Origin: Rufibacter sp. DG15C
Lineage (GTDB): Bacteria > Bacteroidota > Bacteroidia > Cytophagales > Hymenobacteraceae
Assembly (NCBI RefSeq): GCF_001577755.1
Contig: NZ_CP010776.1
Coordinates: 3,844,001 to 3,908,000, forward strand
Reading direction: 5' to 3'
DNA: 64,000 bases
Both the position numbers and the translations under genes were made by a program. The notes beneath the pieces were generated by a model. It made no database searches and was not told the origin of the DNA. It was given only the letters and a program-made list of their open reading frames with translations. The stretch's first letter is position 1. Each line of letters begins with the position of its first letter. This document shows positions 1 to 8,647 of the stretch, in pieces.

Positions 1-1036
1 TGGTGGCATCAAACTCATCACCGCTTAAGTAGGGCTTGGTCTCGTCAATGGAAAATACCAGTTCTGCGGTCATGTAGGCGTTCGGGTTGAGGCTGCGTAC
101 GTGCTTGCGCCAGTCCTTCCAGAAGGCATGCCCCACGTCATACGCCACATCCAGTCGCCAGCCGTCAATGCCGTGGGCTATGCCTTTGTCCATCGGGTTC
201 ATCCAGCGCTTGGAGGCGTTGAAGATGTACTCCTTAGGGCCGGCCACTATGCCGGTGCTGTCCTCCTTGAACTCTGGCAGCGTGCTTACCCCAAACCAGC
301 CTTTGTACTTGAAAGGGGTGCCTTTGGCCTCATCGCGCCAGCTCTGCACTATAAACCAGTCTTTGTAGGCAGAGGCCTGTTGGTTTTTCACTACATCCTG
401 GAAAGCGAAACTGTTTAACCCGATGTGGTTGAACACGCCGTCAAAGATGATGTACATCTTGCGCTTGTGGACTTCCTCTATCAGCTTAAGGGCCAGTTTA
501 TCGGCGCTGGTCCATGCCCAGGTCTTTGGGTCTAAGGGGTTCTCTTTGGCAATAAGCTTCTTGTCGCCTTCTGGGTCTGGCCCGAAGGTGGGGTCTACGT
601 GGTGGTAGGACAAGGCGTCATACTTGTGCGAAGACGGCGCCCAGAACACGGGGTTCATGTAAATGGCGTTCACACCCAACGATTGAAGGTAATCCAGTTT
701 GTCAATCACCCCTTGCAAATCGCCTCCGTAGCGGCGGCGCTGCAAATTGTAGTATACGTCTTTCTTGTTCTCCACTTCATAGGGCTGCAGTTTATACCAA
801 TCACTGGTCCAAGGATGGATTTGAAAAGCAGAGGAGTCATTGAAGGGATAGGCGCCGCGCAGGTCAATCACTTTGGGGTCATTGGTTTTGTCCACGTTGT
901 GAAACCTATCCGGAAAAATCTGGTACCAGACCACGCCTTTGCTCCAATCTGGAGTGAAGTCATCCTGCGCCAAAGTTGGAAAGGCTACCAGCACCAACAC
1001 TAGCATAGCAAACCAAGAAAAGAACCTTTTTTTCAT
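1..1036 (-). CDS. GH13 alpha-amylase family enzyme, secreted (3' part cut off by window edge)
   Basis: This gene begins at an ATG at 1036 and runs off the left edge, so 345 codons are visible; I translated it by hand. Residues 1-23 form a signal peptide (basic start, leucine/valine-rich core, cleavage near TLAQ). The rest is a GH13 barrel: VVWYQIFPDRF near 35-45, the region I motif DGVFNH at 199-204, nucleophile motif GWRLDVA with D296, and the acid/base region AELVF with E325. Known GH13 enzymes of this shape (neopullulanase, cyclomaltodextrinase, maltogenic amylase) cleave alpha-1,4 or alpha-1,6 glucosidic bonds in maltodextrins. The missing part should carry the NHD motif and the beta-sandwich C-domain. 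It is the last visible gene of the minus-strand starch locus, 37 nt below the next GH13 gene, so probably co-transcribed. Exact substrate is not deducible. Confidence 0.9.
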   Translation of the reverse strand, partial: MKKRFFSWFAMLVLVLVAFPTLAQDDFTPDWSKGVVWYQIFPDRFHNVDKTNDPKVIDLRGAYPFNDSSAFQIHPWTSDWYKLQPYEVENKKDVYYNLQRRRYGGDLQGVIDKLDYLQSLGVNAIYMNPVFWAPSSHKYDALSYHHVDPTFGPDPEGDKKLIAKENPLDPKTWAWTSADKLALKLIEEVHKRKMYIIFDGVFNHIGLNSFAFQDVVKNQQASAYKDWFIVQSWRDEAKGTPFKYKGWFGVSTLPEFKEDSTGIVAGPKEYIFNASKRWMNPMDKGIAHGIDGWRLDVAYDVGHAFWKDWRKHVRSLNPNAYMTAELVFSIDETKPYLSGDEFDAT

Positions 1037-1073
1037 GTTTTATACCTTAAAAATCGTTTAACTCTACTATTAT

Positions 1074-2642
1074 TTACTTCTTCAGCAACACGCTGCTGTA
1101 AGCTGGAATGGTGAGAGTATTCTTGTTTAATTTTGCCTTACCGGTAGCATGGTGCACCTTATTAAAGGCCTGCACATTCTCTGGAAGGATGACAGAAACT
1201 TCTTTGCCTGACAAGTTGTGCACCACCAATAAGGCTTCTTGTGCATGGGTTCTGGTAAATGCGCTTAATGCAGGCTCGCTCAAGGTTACTGGTACCAAGT
1301 CGCCGTAAGTCAAGGCATGGCTATGGTTTCTTAGTTTGATGAACTGCTTGTAATGGTTAAATAAGGAGTTCTTGTCTTTGATTTGACCAGCAGCCGGCGT
1401 AACTGTTTTCTCTGTGACATAGGCTGGCTTCATCCACTTAGTGCGGCTTTTGTCTTTGGAATCAATATCCCATAAGAAAGGCTCTCTAATATTAGGGTCG
1501 GGCTTTTTACCAGTCATACCTAGTTCTTCGCCATAATACAAATAAGGGGAACCTGGTAGGGTTAATAAAATGGACGCCGCAACTTTTGCTTTGTTCTTAT
1601 CCCCATTCAGTTCGCTCATGATGCGGTTCTGATCATGATTGCTCAAGATGGTGGCATCAATAAACTCAGGGTTTACTGAGTTATAGAAATTAGTGATTTT
1701 AGCATGCTTGATGGCCAATGAATCACCTTTGCCTTGGTTCAAGGCTTTCAGGATGTCCCAGCTCATTTCAAAGTTGAACAAGGCTGGCAAACCCTTCATA
1801 TAAGGTGCCACAATGTCAGAAGGCGCCCACACCTCACCTACCAGATAGGCGTCTGGTTTGGCTTTCAGCATTTCACTTCTAAAATATTCCCACCAGCGGT
1901 GGTTGTCATAGGGACGCTCATCTGGGAAGATATGGCGGGCCGCATCTAATCTGAATCCATCTACGCCAATTTCCTTCAACCAGAAAGTACCAATCTTGAA
2001 AATCTCATTACGCAGCTTGGGGCTATCAAAATTCAAGTCTGGCATGCCACTGTAGAAGTAGCCATAATATAGATAGTCACTGCCATTTACTTTGTGCCAG
2101 TGGCGGGTGTTGTCTGAATCTGCTCCAGTGGGTTTTCCTTCCTTTTGAGCCTGAGGGTCTGATTTGTGGGTCCAAACGTAATAATCCCGGTAGGGACTGT
2201 TCTCATTCTTTGCTGCGTCAATAAACCATGGATGTTTATCAGAGGAATGGTTGATGACCATGTCCATCACCACATTGATTCCTCGCTCATGGGCTTCCTT
2301 CACAAACTCTTTAAAGTCTGCCATGGTACCATAATCTGGATGAATGCCATAGTAGTCTGTGACGTCATACTTGTGGTAAGACGGCGATGGGTTGATGGGC
2401 ATGAGCCACACGCCTTCCACGCCCAGGTCTTTCAGATAGTCCAGCTTAGAGGTCATGCCTTTGATGTCACCAATGCCATCTCCATTTGAATCGGCGAAGG
2501 ACTGCACGAAGATTTCATAGGTGATACCTCTAGGCCATTTGCTGGCTTTATTGGATTGGGCAAAGCTTGTGACACTAGAACCCGCTACACAAAGGGCTAC
2601 GGCTATAGCAGCTAGAAAATAGTTAATAGGTTGTTTTTTCAT
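1074..2642 (-). CDS. GH13 alpha-amylase family enzyme, secreted
   Basis: A 522-residue GH13 enzyme predicted to hydrolyse alpha-1,4-glucans. I prefer the ATG at 2642 to the upstream in-frame ATG at 2666 because it gives a clean signal peptide (MKKQPINYF, hydrophobic core, cleavage near TSFAQ). Visible motifs, numbered from that start: YEIFVQSFADSNGDGIGD near 42-59, DMVINHSS near 127-134, nucleophile GFRLDAARH with D233, acid/base GEVW with E270, and a transition-state NHDQ motif further on. The C-terminal stretch resembles the usual GH13 domain C. No sorting domain or lipobox is present, so it is probably periplasmic. It lies between two other GH13 genes on the same strand, consistent with one amylolytic operon. 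Alpha-amylase and oligo-alpha-glucosidase are both possible. Confidence 0.9.
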   Translation of the reverse strand: MKKQPINYFLAAIAVALCVAGSSVTSFAQSNKASKWPRGITYEIFVQSFADSNGDGIGDIKGMTSKLDYLKDLGVEGVWLMPINPSPSYHKYDVTDYYGIHPDYGTMADFKEFVKEAHERGINVVMDMVINHSSDKHPWFIDAAKNENSPYRDYYVWTHKSDPQAQKEGKPTGADSDNTRHWHKVNGSDYLYYGYFYSGMPDLNFDSPKLRNEIFKIGTFWLKEIGVDGFRLDAARHIFPDERPYDNHRWWEYFRSEMLKAKPDAYLVGEVWAPSDIVAPYMKGLPALFNFEMSWDILKALNQGKGDSLAIKHAKITNFYNSVNPEFIDATILSNHDQNRIMSELNGDKNKAKVAASILLTLPGSPYLYYGEELGMTGKKPDPNIREPFLWDIDSKDKSRTKWMKPAYVTEKTVTPAAGQIKDKNSLFNHYKQFIKLRNHSHALTYGDLVPVTLSEPALSAFTRTHAQEALLVVHNLSGKEVSVILPENVQAFNKVHHATGKAKLNKNTLTIPAYSSVLLKK

Positions 2643-2734
2643 AGAAGGACTGAATTTGAGACTCAAAAAGTATAGTCACTAACCAGAATAGGTTGAATAT
2701 TGACCCAAATTTTAAAGTATATGCTTTATTCTAC

Positions 2735-5323
2735 TTAATGCGCTACAACTAACCGTTTCACTGTCACCAATTCTCCGGATTGGACTTTAATAAAATATGT
2801 GCCGTTGGCTAGAGATTGCGTGTCAAAAGAATAGGTAGCTCCAGTAAATTGTGTTCGTGACAGTAGTTTGCCAGTCATATCATACATCTGCACGTTGCCG
2901 TTTCTTCCTGCGTTTTTGCCTAAAGTCAAAGTTACCTTGCCACCCGTCGGATTAGGGAATAACTGCATCACCAACTCCACCTTTTCGGCACCAATTCCTG
3001 TAGTTGTGCCTTTGGATAGCAATAGGATCCAGGTTTGATCTGCGCCCAAAGTAGCTCCATTGCTAGACCAATTTGCAAATGCGCCTTGTGCGTTTACACT
3101 CACAGTTCCCATGGTGGCGCCAGAGTATAGATCTGTTACATTGTAATTACCCGCAGCCAAGGTAGACACAGGTAGAGTAATGGTTGGACCCGAAACAGCA
3201 TCACTGCCAAAATTTGAAACCATTACTACGCCCTCTTGCTCATATATTCTTCCATAGCTTAAAACCGAGGCATTTCCAGTGGAAAGTTCGGCGTGGTACC
3301 CTTTTCTTAAGGCTGGCTGGGCATTTCTAATTTGGATGAGCTTTTTGTAATGGTTTAACAGGGAAGCTGGATCTGCTGCCAGCGTTTGCACGTTGTACTG
3401 TGCGAAATTTGAATTTAGTGATCGCCAAGGAGTGCCCGTGGTAAAACCAGACTTGGCTCCTGGCGTCCATTGCATGGGTTTGCGTTTGTCTTCATCAACG
3501 CCAGAACCTAGCATGCCAACTTCTTCTCCATAATACAGAAACGGCACACCTGGCATAGTTAAGTACAAGGCGGCAGCTTGTTTCATTTGGGCCACATTTC
3601 CGGCCAGTTCATCCATAACCCTAACTTGGTCATGGTTGGTCAAAAAGGTAGCGTACTGTAAACGAGGATACAATCTGTTGACCAAATTCAATTGGTTCTT
3701 GAGTGTTGCCGGATTATTGCCTCTCACAGAGTTTATAATAGCCGACGCTAAATCAAATTCAAAGCATACATCCAAGCGGTCGTTTTGAACATAGGGCACC
3801 ACTGAGGCGGTATTAGACCAGGCCTCCCCTACCGTGAAAGCACTTGCTTTTGCTTGTTTGGATACTTGGTTAAACTCATGCAAGATGTTAAACGTCTCTG
3901 GGGTGTTTTCTACTTTTTGCCCGTCTTCATCTAAATACTTTACTGCATCAATTCTGTAACCATCTACTCCTTTGTTTAACCAGAAGCGCGTGATGTCCCA
4001 CATAGAGCTTTTTAGCTGGGCATTGCTCCAGTTCAAGTCTGGCATGCCGCTATAGAAAATCCCATAATAGTACTTCCCGTTTTTTTGATGCCAAACTCCC
4101 TGTCCCCAAGGCCCGGTAAAGCCAGGGTTGGTGTCTGACCATACATACCAGTCTCTATAAGCATTAGTGGTACTGCTGGCCGATTCCTGAAACCATGGGT
4201 GTTGTTCTGAGGAGTGGTTCATTACAAAGTCAATGATTACTTTGATTCCTCTGGCGTGAGCAGCAGCTAGAAATTCCTCAAACTCTGCCATGGTACCGTA
4301 ATCAGGCTCGGTGGCATAGTAATTGGTAACATCATAGCCATGGTAGCTAGGTGACTCCATCATGGGCATAAGCCAGATACCTGTAATCCCTAAATCTGAA
4401 GTGGTGTTGGGGTTGCCATCATTCAGGTAATCCAGCTTTTGGATGAGCCCTTTAAAGTCGCCCTTGCCGTCACCATTGCTGTCATAAAAACTGCGAACAA
4501 ATATTTCATAGAAAACCGCGTCATTCCACCAGAAGGTGGCGTAATCTGTGCCCTCAGTAGTTAGCCCGGTAGTAGAGCATGAACCGAACAAATATTCTGG
4601 CGCTTTCACTGAAGTGGTAGCATCTATGGATCTATTGAATACGCCATTGCCGCCAGACACGCCACAAGCTGCAGGTACGCTCTCCGCCGCAGTAGTTGTA
4701 TTCCCATTAACAAACTTGTATTGAAACAGGCCTCCGGTAGGTAAAGACACGGTGGCTGTGTACACGCCATCTGCATCTGGGTCTTGCATGGGAATAGAAC
4801 TAGGATTCCAGTCAGTACCATATCCCGCTAATGCTTGAAAATTACCCATCACATGCACTCCTGCAGAAGATACCGTCTGTTGTTTCATATCAACCGTAAA
4901 AGTTATCTGGGAATTGCATGAGGAGAATCCAACCACCGGCAGGCGTACATTGGTTGAGCCAACTACCACCTGTCTATTTACATTGCCTGTTCCATCATCC
5001 AACCCACAAACAACCGGGACCAATTCTGGCTGTGGCGTTTGCCAAGTGCTGCCGTTGATGAATTTATATTGGTAAACCCCCGCTGGAACAGAAACAGTAA
5101 TCTCATACACTTTGTCATTCTCTGGGTCTGTCAATAACGTGGTTGCTGGATTCCAGTCTGCCCCCAATCCTGCCTCAGACTGAAAAGAGCCTGCAATATG
5201 CACGCCATTAGGAGAAACAGTCTGCTGGCTCATGTCCACTCTAAAAGTGAGTTGGACCTGCTGGGCTTGCAGGGTTAGTATAGTGGGGAGAGTAAAAATT
5301 AGAAAGGCAAAAATCAGTTTCAT
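2735..5323 (-). CDS. GH13 amylase with two N-terminal starch-binding-like modules and T9SS sorting domain
   Basis: An 862-residue extracellular amylase. Residues 1-21 are a signal peptide. Two tandem homologous modules follow, about 22-135 and 138-250; each opens with a TFxVDM(S/K)QQTVS pattern, has GxFQ and ADWNP/TDWNP motifs, a YQYKF(I/V)NG motif and a cysteine, reminiscent of CBM20/48-type starch-binding folds. The GH13 barrel spans about 262-700, with YEIFVRSFYDSNGDGKGD, DFVMNHSS, nucleophile GYRIDAVKY (D459), acid/base GEAWS (E500) and LTNHDQ. The last ~80 residues (LFPNPTGG..., ending ...VKRLVVAH) form a type A T9SS C-terminal domain, so the enzyme is expected to be secreted or anchored on the outer surface. 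It belongs to the starch locus and probably makes the first cuts in polymeric starch. The binding role of the modules is inference. Confidence 0.92.
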   Translation of the reverse strand: MKLIFAFLIFTLPTILTLQAQQVQLTFRVDMSQQTVSPNGVHIAGSFQSEAGLGADWNPATTLLTDPENDKVYEITVSVPAGVYQYKFINGSTWQTPQPELVPVVCGLDDGTGNVNRQVVVGSTNVRLPVVGFSSCNSQITFTVDMKQQTVSSAGVHVMGNFQALAGYGTDWNPSSIPMQDPDADGVYTATVSLPTGGLFQYKFVNGNTTTAAESVPAACGVSGGNGVFNRSIDATTSVKAPEYLFGSCSTTGLTTEGTDYATFWWNDAVFYEIFVRSFYDSNGDGKGDFKGLIQKLDYLNDGNPNTTSDLGITGIWLMPMMESPSYHGYDVTNYYATEPDYGTMAEFEEFLAAAHARGIKVIIDFVMNHSSEQHPWFQESASSTTNAYRDWYVWSDTNPGFTGPWGQGVWHQKNGKYYYGIFYSGMPDLNWSNAQLKSSMWDITRFWLNKGVDGYRIDAVKYLDEDGQKVENTPETFNILHEFNQVSKQAKASAFTVGEAWSNTASVVPYVQNDRLDVCFEFDLASAIINSVRGNNPATLKNQLNLVNRLYPRLQYATFLTNHDQVRVMDELAGNVAQMKQAAALYLTMPGVPFLYYGEEVGMLGSGVDEDKRKPMQWTPGAKSGFTTGTPWRSLNSNFAQYNVQTLAADPASLLNHYKKLIQIRNAQPALRKGYHAELSTGNASVLSYGRIYEQEGVVMVSNFGSDAVSGPTITLPVSTLAAGNYNVTDLYSGATMGTVSVNAQGAFANWSSNGATLGADQTWILLLSKGTTTGIGAEKVELVMQLFPNPTGGKVTLTLGKNAGRNGNVQMYDMTGKLLSRTQFTGATYSFDTQSLANGTYFIKVQSGELVTVKRLVVAH

Positions 5324-5390
5324 AACAAAGGGGAATAAAAATAGAATAAACCTATTTGCCTATGGCAATAACAAAGAGTACCTTAAGTAC

Positions 5391-7019
5391 TTATTTTTTT
5401 AAAACGAGGTAAGCGTAATTATTCAATGTGACGGCGGTACCTAATGCGACATTGTCAGCACTTAAGGCATTCATCCAAGTTGAGTTTTTAAAGGCAGCCG
5501 GTAAAGTAAAATCAATAGGTTTGTTTCTGACATTAACCACTACTAACACCTCTTCTGTACCTGTTGTGCGAGTAAAACATACCACATCTAGATTAGAATA
5601 ATCTTTAAGCGCTCCCTCCTTCAAGGCATTAGATTGCCCATGAAATTTCATTAAGCTTTGGTAAGCTTTAAACATGTCTGGGTTTAAAGTCCAGTTAATG
5701 GAAGAGTTATAGAAGAAAGGGACTTTCTCTGGTGTCCCTACTTCCTGACTGCCGTAAAACAATGGTACTCCACCCATATAGGTAGCTATCACTGAGGCGG
5801 CCAATGCACCATTTTTACCATTAAATAACACTATAGGCGTTGCATCCCAAGCAGACTCATCATGGTTGGTGGTGAACCTAAGTTTGTGTTTACCAGCAGG
5901 AATATTTGCATATTCCGCTAAATGAGTACTATACAGGTTAGTAGCTGCCTGCCCAGCAAATACTTCTTTCAATTTACCATAGAAGCTCCACCCATAGTTC
6001 ATTTGGAAACCGGCTGTAAAGTGATCATTACGTTCACCTTCTGCCAGAAGCACCAATTTTCTATTTGGAATCGCTTGTAAGGAATCTAAGGCTTGCTTCC
6101 AGAAATCGTATGGAACATAATCAGCGGCATCAAACCGGTAGCCGTCAATATTGGCCTCAAATACCCAGTATTTGAGTGCGTCAATCATGGCACCCCGCAT
6201 AGATTGATTGTCAAAATTAAGGTCTGCTACATCTTGCCAGTTGGTTCCCACAGGCGATACAATTTGACCGTTAACCTGGGTGTACCATTCCTTGTTATTT
6301 ATCCAGGGATTGTCCCAGGAAGTATGGTTAGCCACCCAATCCAAAACTACGGCCATTCCCCGCTTATGGGCTTCTGTGGTAAGGTTCCTAATACTTTCCA
6401 GATTACCGAATTCAGGATTAACCTCCTTATAGTTTTGAATGGAATATGGGGAGTTGACAGATTTAATTTTACCTATGGGATAGATAGGCATAAGCCAGAT
6501 CACGTTTGTCCCCATCGCTTTAATGGAGTCAAGCCTTGCGGTGATTCCATTTAGGTTACCAGCAGTGCTAAAAGCTCTGAGGTTTACCTCATACATGACC
6601 ACATCTTTTGCATCTGGGACAGAAGAGAAGGGTATTCCGAATTGAGTGTACCTTGTATAATAAGAGACTGGTGCCGTCTGTACCACAACGTTTATCTTTT
6701 TACTGATGGACGTAGCACCATAATCTGCTGAATAGGCTGTTACCCTTACAGTGTATTCTCCACTTGCGGTATAGGTAACACTAGCTTTCCCATCTATAGA
6801 TTCTGTTGGGGTTTCATTTATGGATTGCCCAAATAAGAAGCTGTACCTCACCGCATTTTGGGCTGATGCAGTAAAATTCACCTTGCCGGTACCATCTGAG
6901 CTAATAAGCTCAGATATTGTCAAATTAGAAGGCTTATTGGGCTGTACCTCGTCTTCTTTGCAAGCAAATGAAAAGAGAATGAGGAGTAAAAAGTAGGAAT
7001 TCTTTAATAGCTGGTTCAT
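5391..7019 (-). CDS. GH13 amylase lipoprotein, SusG-like
   Basis: A 542-residue lipoprotein amylase. The leader ends at a lipobox FSFAC, giving Cys20 as the lipidated residue; the following KEDE could act as a surface-export signal as seen in Bacteroidota lipoproteins. Residues about 30-118 look like a PKD/Ig-like beta-sandwich. The GH13 barrel then shows VMYEVNLRAF (141-150), VLDWVANHTS (225-234), nucleophile GYRFDAADY with D297, acid/base AEGER with E327, and TNHDES with D386. Bacteroides SusG is likewise a surface lipoprotein amylase of a SusCD complex, and this protein is a good functional counterpart although its domain layout differs. It is the first gene after a terminator-like hairpin downstream of susE, so it may be expressed at a lower level than susCDE. 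Confidence 0.9.
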   Translation of the reverse strand: MNQLLKNSYFLLLILFSFACKEDEVQPNKPSNLTISELISSDGTGKVNFTASAQNAVRYSFLFGQSINETPTESIDGKASVTYTASGEYTVRVTAYSADYGATSISKKINVVVQTAPVSYYTRYTQFGIPFSSVPDAKDVVMYEVNLRAFSTAGNLNGITARLDSIKAMGTNVIWLMPIYPIGKIKSVNSPYSIQNYKEVNPEFGNLESIRNLTTEAHKRGMAVVLDWVANHTSWDNPWINNKEWYTQVNGQIVSPVGTNWQDVADLNFDNQSMRGAMIDALKYWVFEANIDGYRFDAADYVPYDFWKQALDSLQAIPNRKLVLLAEGERNDHFTAGFQMNYGWSFYGKLKEVFAGQAATNLYSTHLAEYANIPAGKHKLRFTTNHDESAWDATPIVLFNGKNGALAASVIATYMGGVPLFYGSQEVGTPEKVPFFYNSSINWTLNPDMFKAYQSLMKFHGQSNALKEGALKDYSNLDVVCFTRTTGTEEVLVVVNVRNKPIDFTLPAAFKNSTWMNALSADNVALGTAVTLNNYAYLVLKK

Positions 7020-7083
7020 AAAAATTCATTTAGGGGCCACATATTCCCTATTCCTAGCTGGATTAGCCAAATAAGCCATAATA

Positions 7084-7133
7084 AAAAATGGGATAGCTTT
7101 TTCACCCTGACAGGTTTAGGCTATCCCATTTTT
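7084..7133 (-). terminator. Terminator-like hairpin between susE-like gene and the amylase genes
   Basis: On the minus strand a stem built from AATGGGATAGC and GCTATCCCATT with a ~20-nt loop is followed by a run of six T. It sits between the susE-like gene and the lipoprotein amylase, all reading the same way. It probably ends a fraction of the susCDE transcripts and lowers expression of the downstream hydrolases. Confidence 0.75.
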
Positions 7134-7169
7134 CAAGTATTTAGAGTTTTAATCTCAATAGAATAAGAT

Positions 7170-8627
7170 TTAAACTTTTGTCAATTTGTAAGTACCAGTA
7201 CCTGTGGTAAAGTCCACTTCAATTTTATACTTACCAGCAGCTAGGCCTTTGGTAGATAAATTGGAGCCATTGCCTTGTGCATCAAATGTACCTTGAGCAG
7301 CAGTACCTGATCCAAAAGCCCACTTATCTCCCCATTGGTTGTACTCTGGCAACAACAAATACTCACTGTCAGCTTTCAGATCAATGGTGATGGTGTATTT
7401 ACCTGGCGCAGTCTTAGTAAAGTCTTGGCCAGAAGAAACACCCCAGTCACCTGGAGTAGCACCACCAACTATCACAATTTTATTACCTAAGGTAAAAGCA
7501 GCGTCACCAAAAGTACCAATATTAACACGTACCGGGTTTGTTTTGCCATCCCATACAGCAGACTGCACAAAACCGTATCTGTTTTTACCAGTGGCAGTAG
7601 CACTACCTTTTACCACTACATATTCAACGCCAGTCTTTTTTGCTACGGCGGCAGCCACTTTGTTGGTACCTTCAAAAGCCACCATTTTAGAGGCACCCGT
7701 TAAGCTAGAAGCACCTTTTTCAACCACGTAATAGTCGCCGCTTTTTGCGTCAATGCTATTATCTAGTGTAGCTACTACCGTTAACATACCAGCTTTAACA
7801 GCCTCACTTGGAATGTTTAAAACTTCACTGGTTGGAGTTGTAGGTGTTACTGTTGGTAAATCTTTCCAGTTGAAGGCAGTAGCATTGAAAGCAGACTCAC
7901 CGTTATACGTGAAATCTGAATATTCAGCGCCAGTAGCAGTAGTCATCTGCTTATCCCAGGTACCACGCGTTACTTTGAATTTATCACCAGAAACCAAGTT
8001 CATGGCAATCTCATAACAGGTAGGGCTTAATTGGGTGAACTTATGAGGTCCGCCGCCGCCATCCCAGTCAGATCCGCCTTCACGGGAACCAAAGCTACCA
8101 GTTAAATAAACTGTTCTGTCGGCTGCTGGTAAAGTTGCACCATTTGGAACGTATAATCTGATCCATACAGTCTTACCAGCTGGAAGTGTTTTAGTAAAGT
8201 TACAAAGAACAGGTTCCATGTTATTAATTACGTTGATGTCATAGGTACCTACACTTTGCTCTCCATCTTTGCTTACCATCTTGTAATTAACCGTGTAGAT
8301 TCCTGATGGCGCCTTATCATTCCCAGGAAAGGCAACATTCATATTTACACGGTTCAGGCTGTTTGCCTTGATGTTTGAAAGCGTATTGGTAGCGATTACA
8401 GTTGAAGTTCCCTGCTTTACTACTTCTACAATTACTTTCTCCAAGTCAGTTCCTGCTGCTGTAAAAGATACTGGCACGTTAGGGCTAGCATCAGACAGCA
8501 CCACTAAATCGTAGGCCTGGTTCCGTAACTCCTGGAACATTGGATCAACCTCTTCCTCATTACAACCCCAGACAAAAAAGCTCAGGAGGAGGCTGAAGAA
8601 TACGAAAGGATTTTTAAAATTTCTCAT
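7170..8627 (-). CDS. susE: SusE/SusF-like outer-surface starch-binding lipoprotein
   Basis: A 485-residue lipoprotein: the leader ends in VWGC, with Cys22 as the lipidation site, followed by acidic NEEEVDP. The N-terminal half resembles the SusE Ig-like domain (YDLVVLSDASPNVPVSF... and repeated beta-strand patterns). The C-terminal third, rich in glycine and aromatic strands and ending ...TFDAQGNGSNLSTKGL...GTGTYKLTKV, resembles the starch-binding modules of SusE/SusF. Such proteins hold starch next to the SusCD importer and have no catalytic activity. The gene follows susD by 20 nt and is certainly in its operon. A terminator-like hairpin lies 37 nt after its stop codon. The SusE label rests on position and overall shape; the protein could equally be called SusF-like. 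Confidence 0.82.
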   Translation of the reverse strand: MRNFKNPFVFFSLLLSFFVWGCNEEEVDPMFQELRNQAYDLVVLSDASPNVPVSFTAAGTDLEKVIVEVVKQGTSTVIATNTLSNIKANSLNRVNMNVAFPGNDKAPSGIYTVNYKMVSKDGEQSVGTYDINVINNMEPVLCNFTKTLPAGKTVWIRLYVPNGATLPAADRTVYLTGSFGSREGGSDWDGGGGPHKFTQLSPTCYEIAMNLVSGDKFKVTRGTWDKQMTTATGAEYSDFTYNGESAFNATAFNWKDLPTVTPTTPTSEVLNIPSEAVKAGMLTVVATLDNSIDAKSGDYYVVEKGASSLTGASKMVAFEGTNKVAAAVAKKTGVEYVVVKGSATATGKNRYGFVQSAVWDGKTNPVRVNIGTFGDAAFTLGNKIVIVGGATPGDWGVSSGQDFTKTAPGKYTITIDLKADSEYLLLPEYNQWGDKWAFGSGTAAQGTFDAQGNGSNLSTKGLAAGKYKIEVDFTTGTGTYKLTKV

Positions 8628-8647
8628 ATATTAAACTAGTTAGAAGC

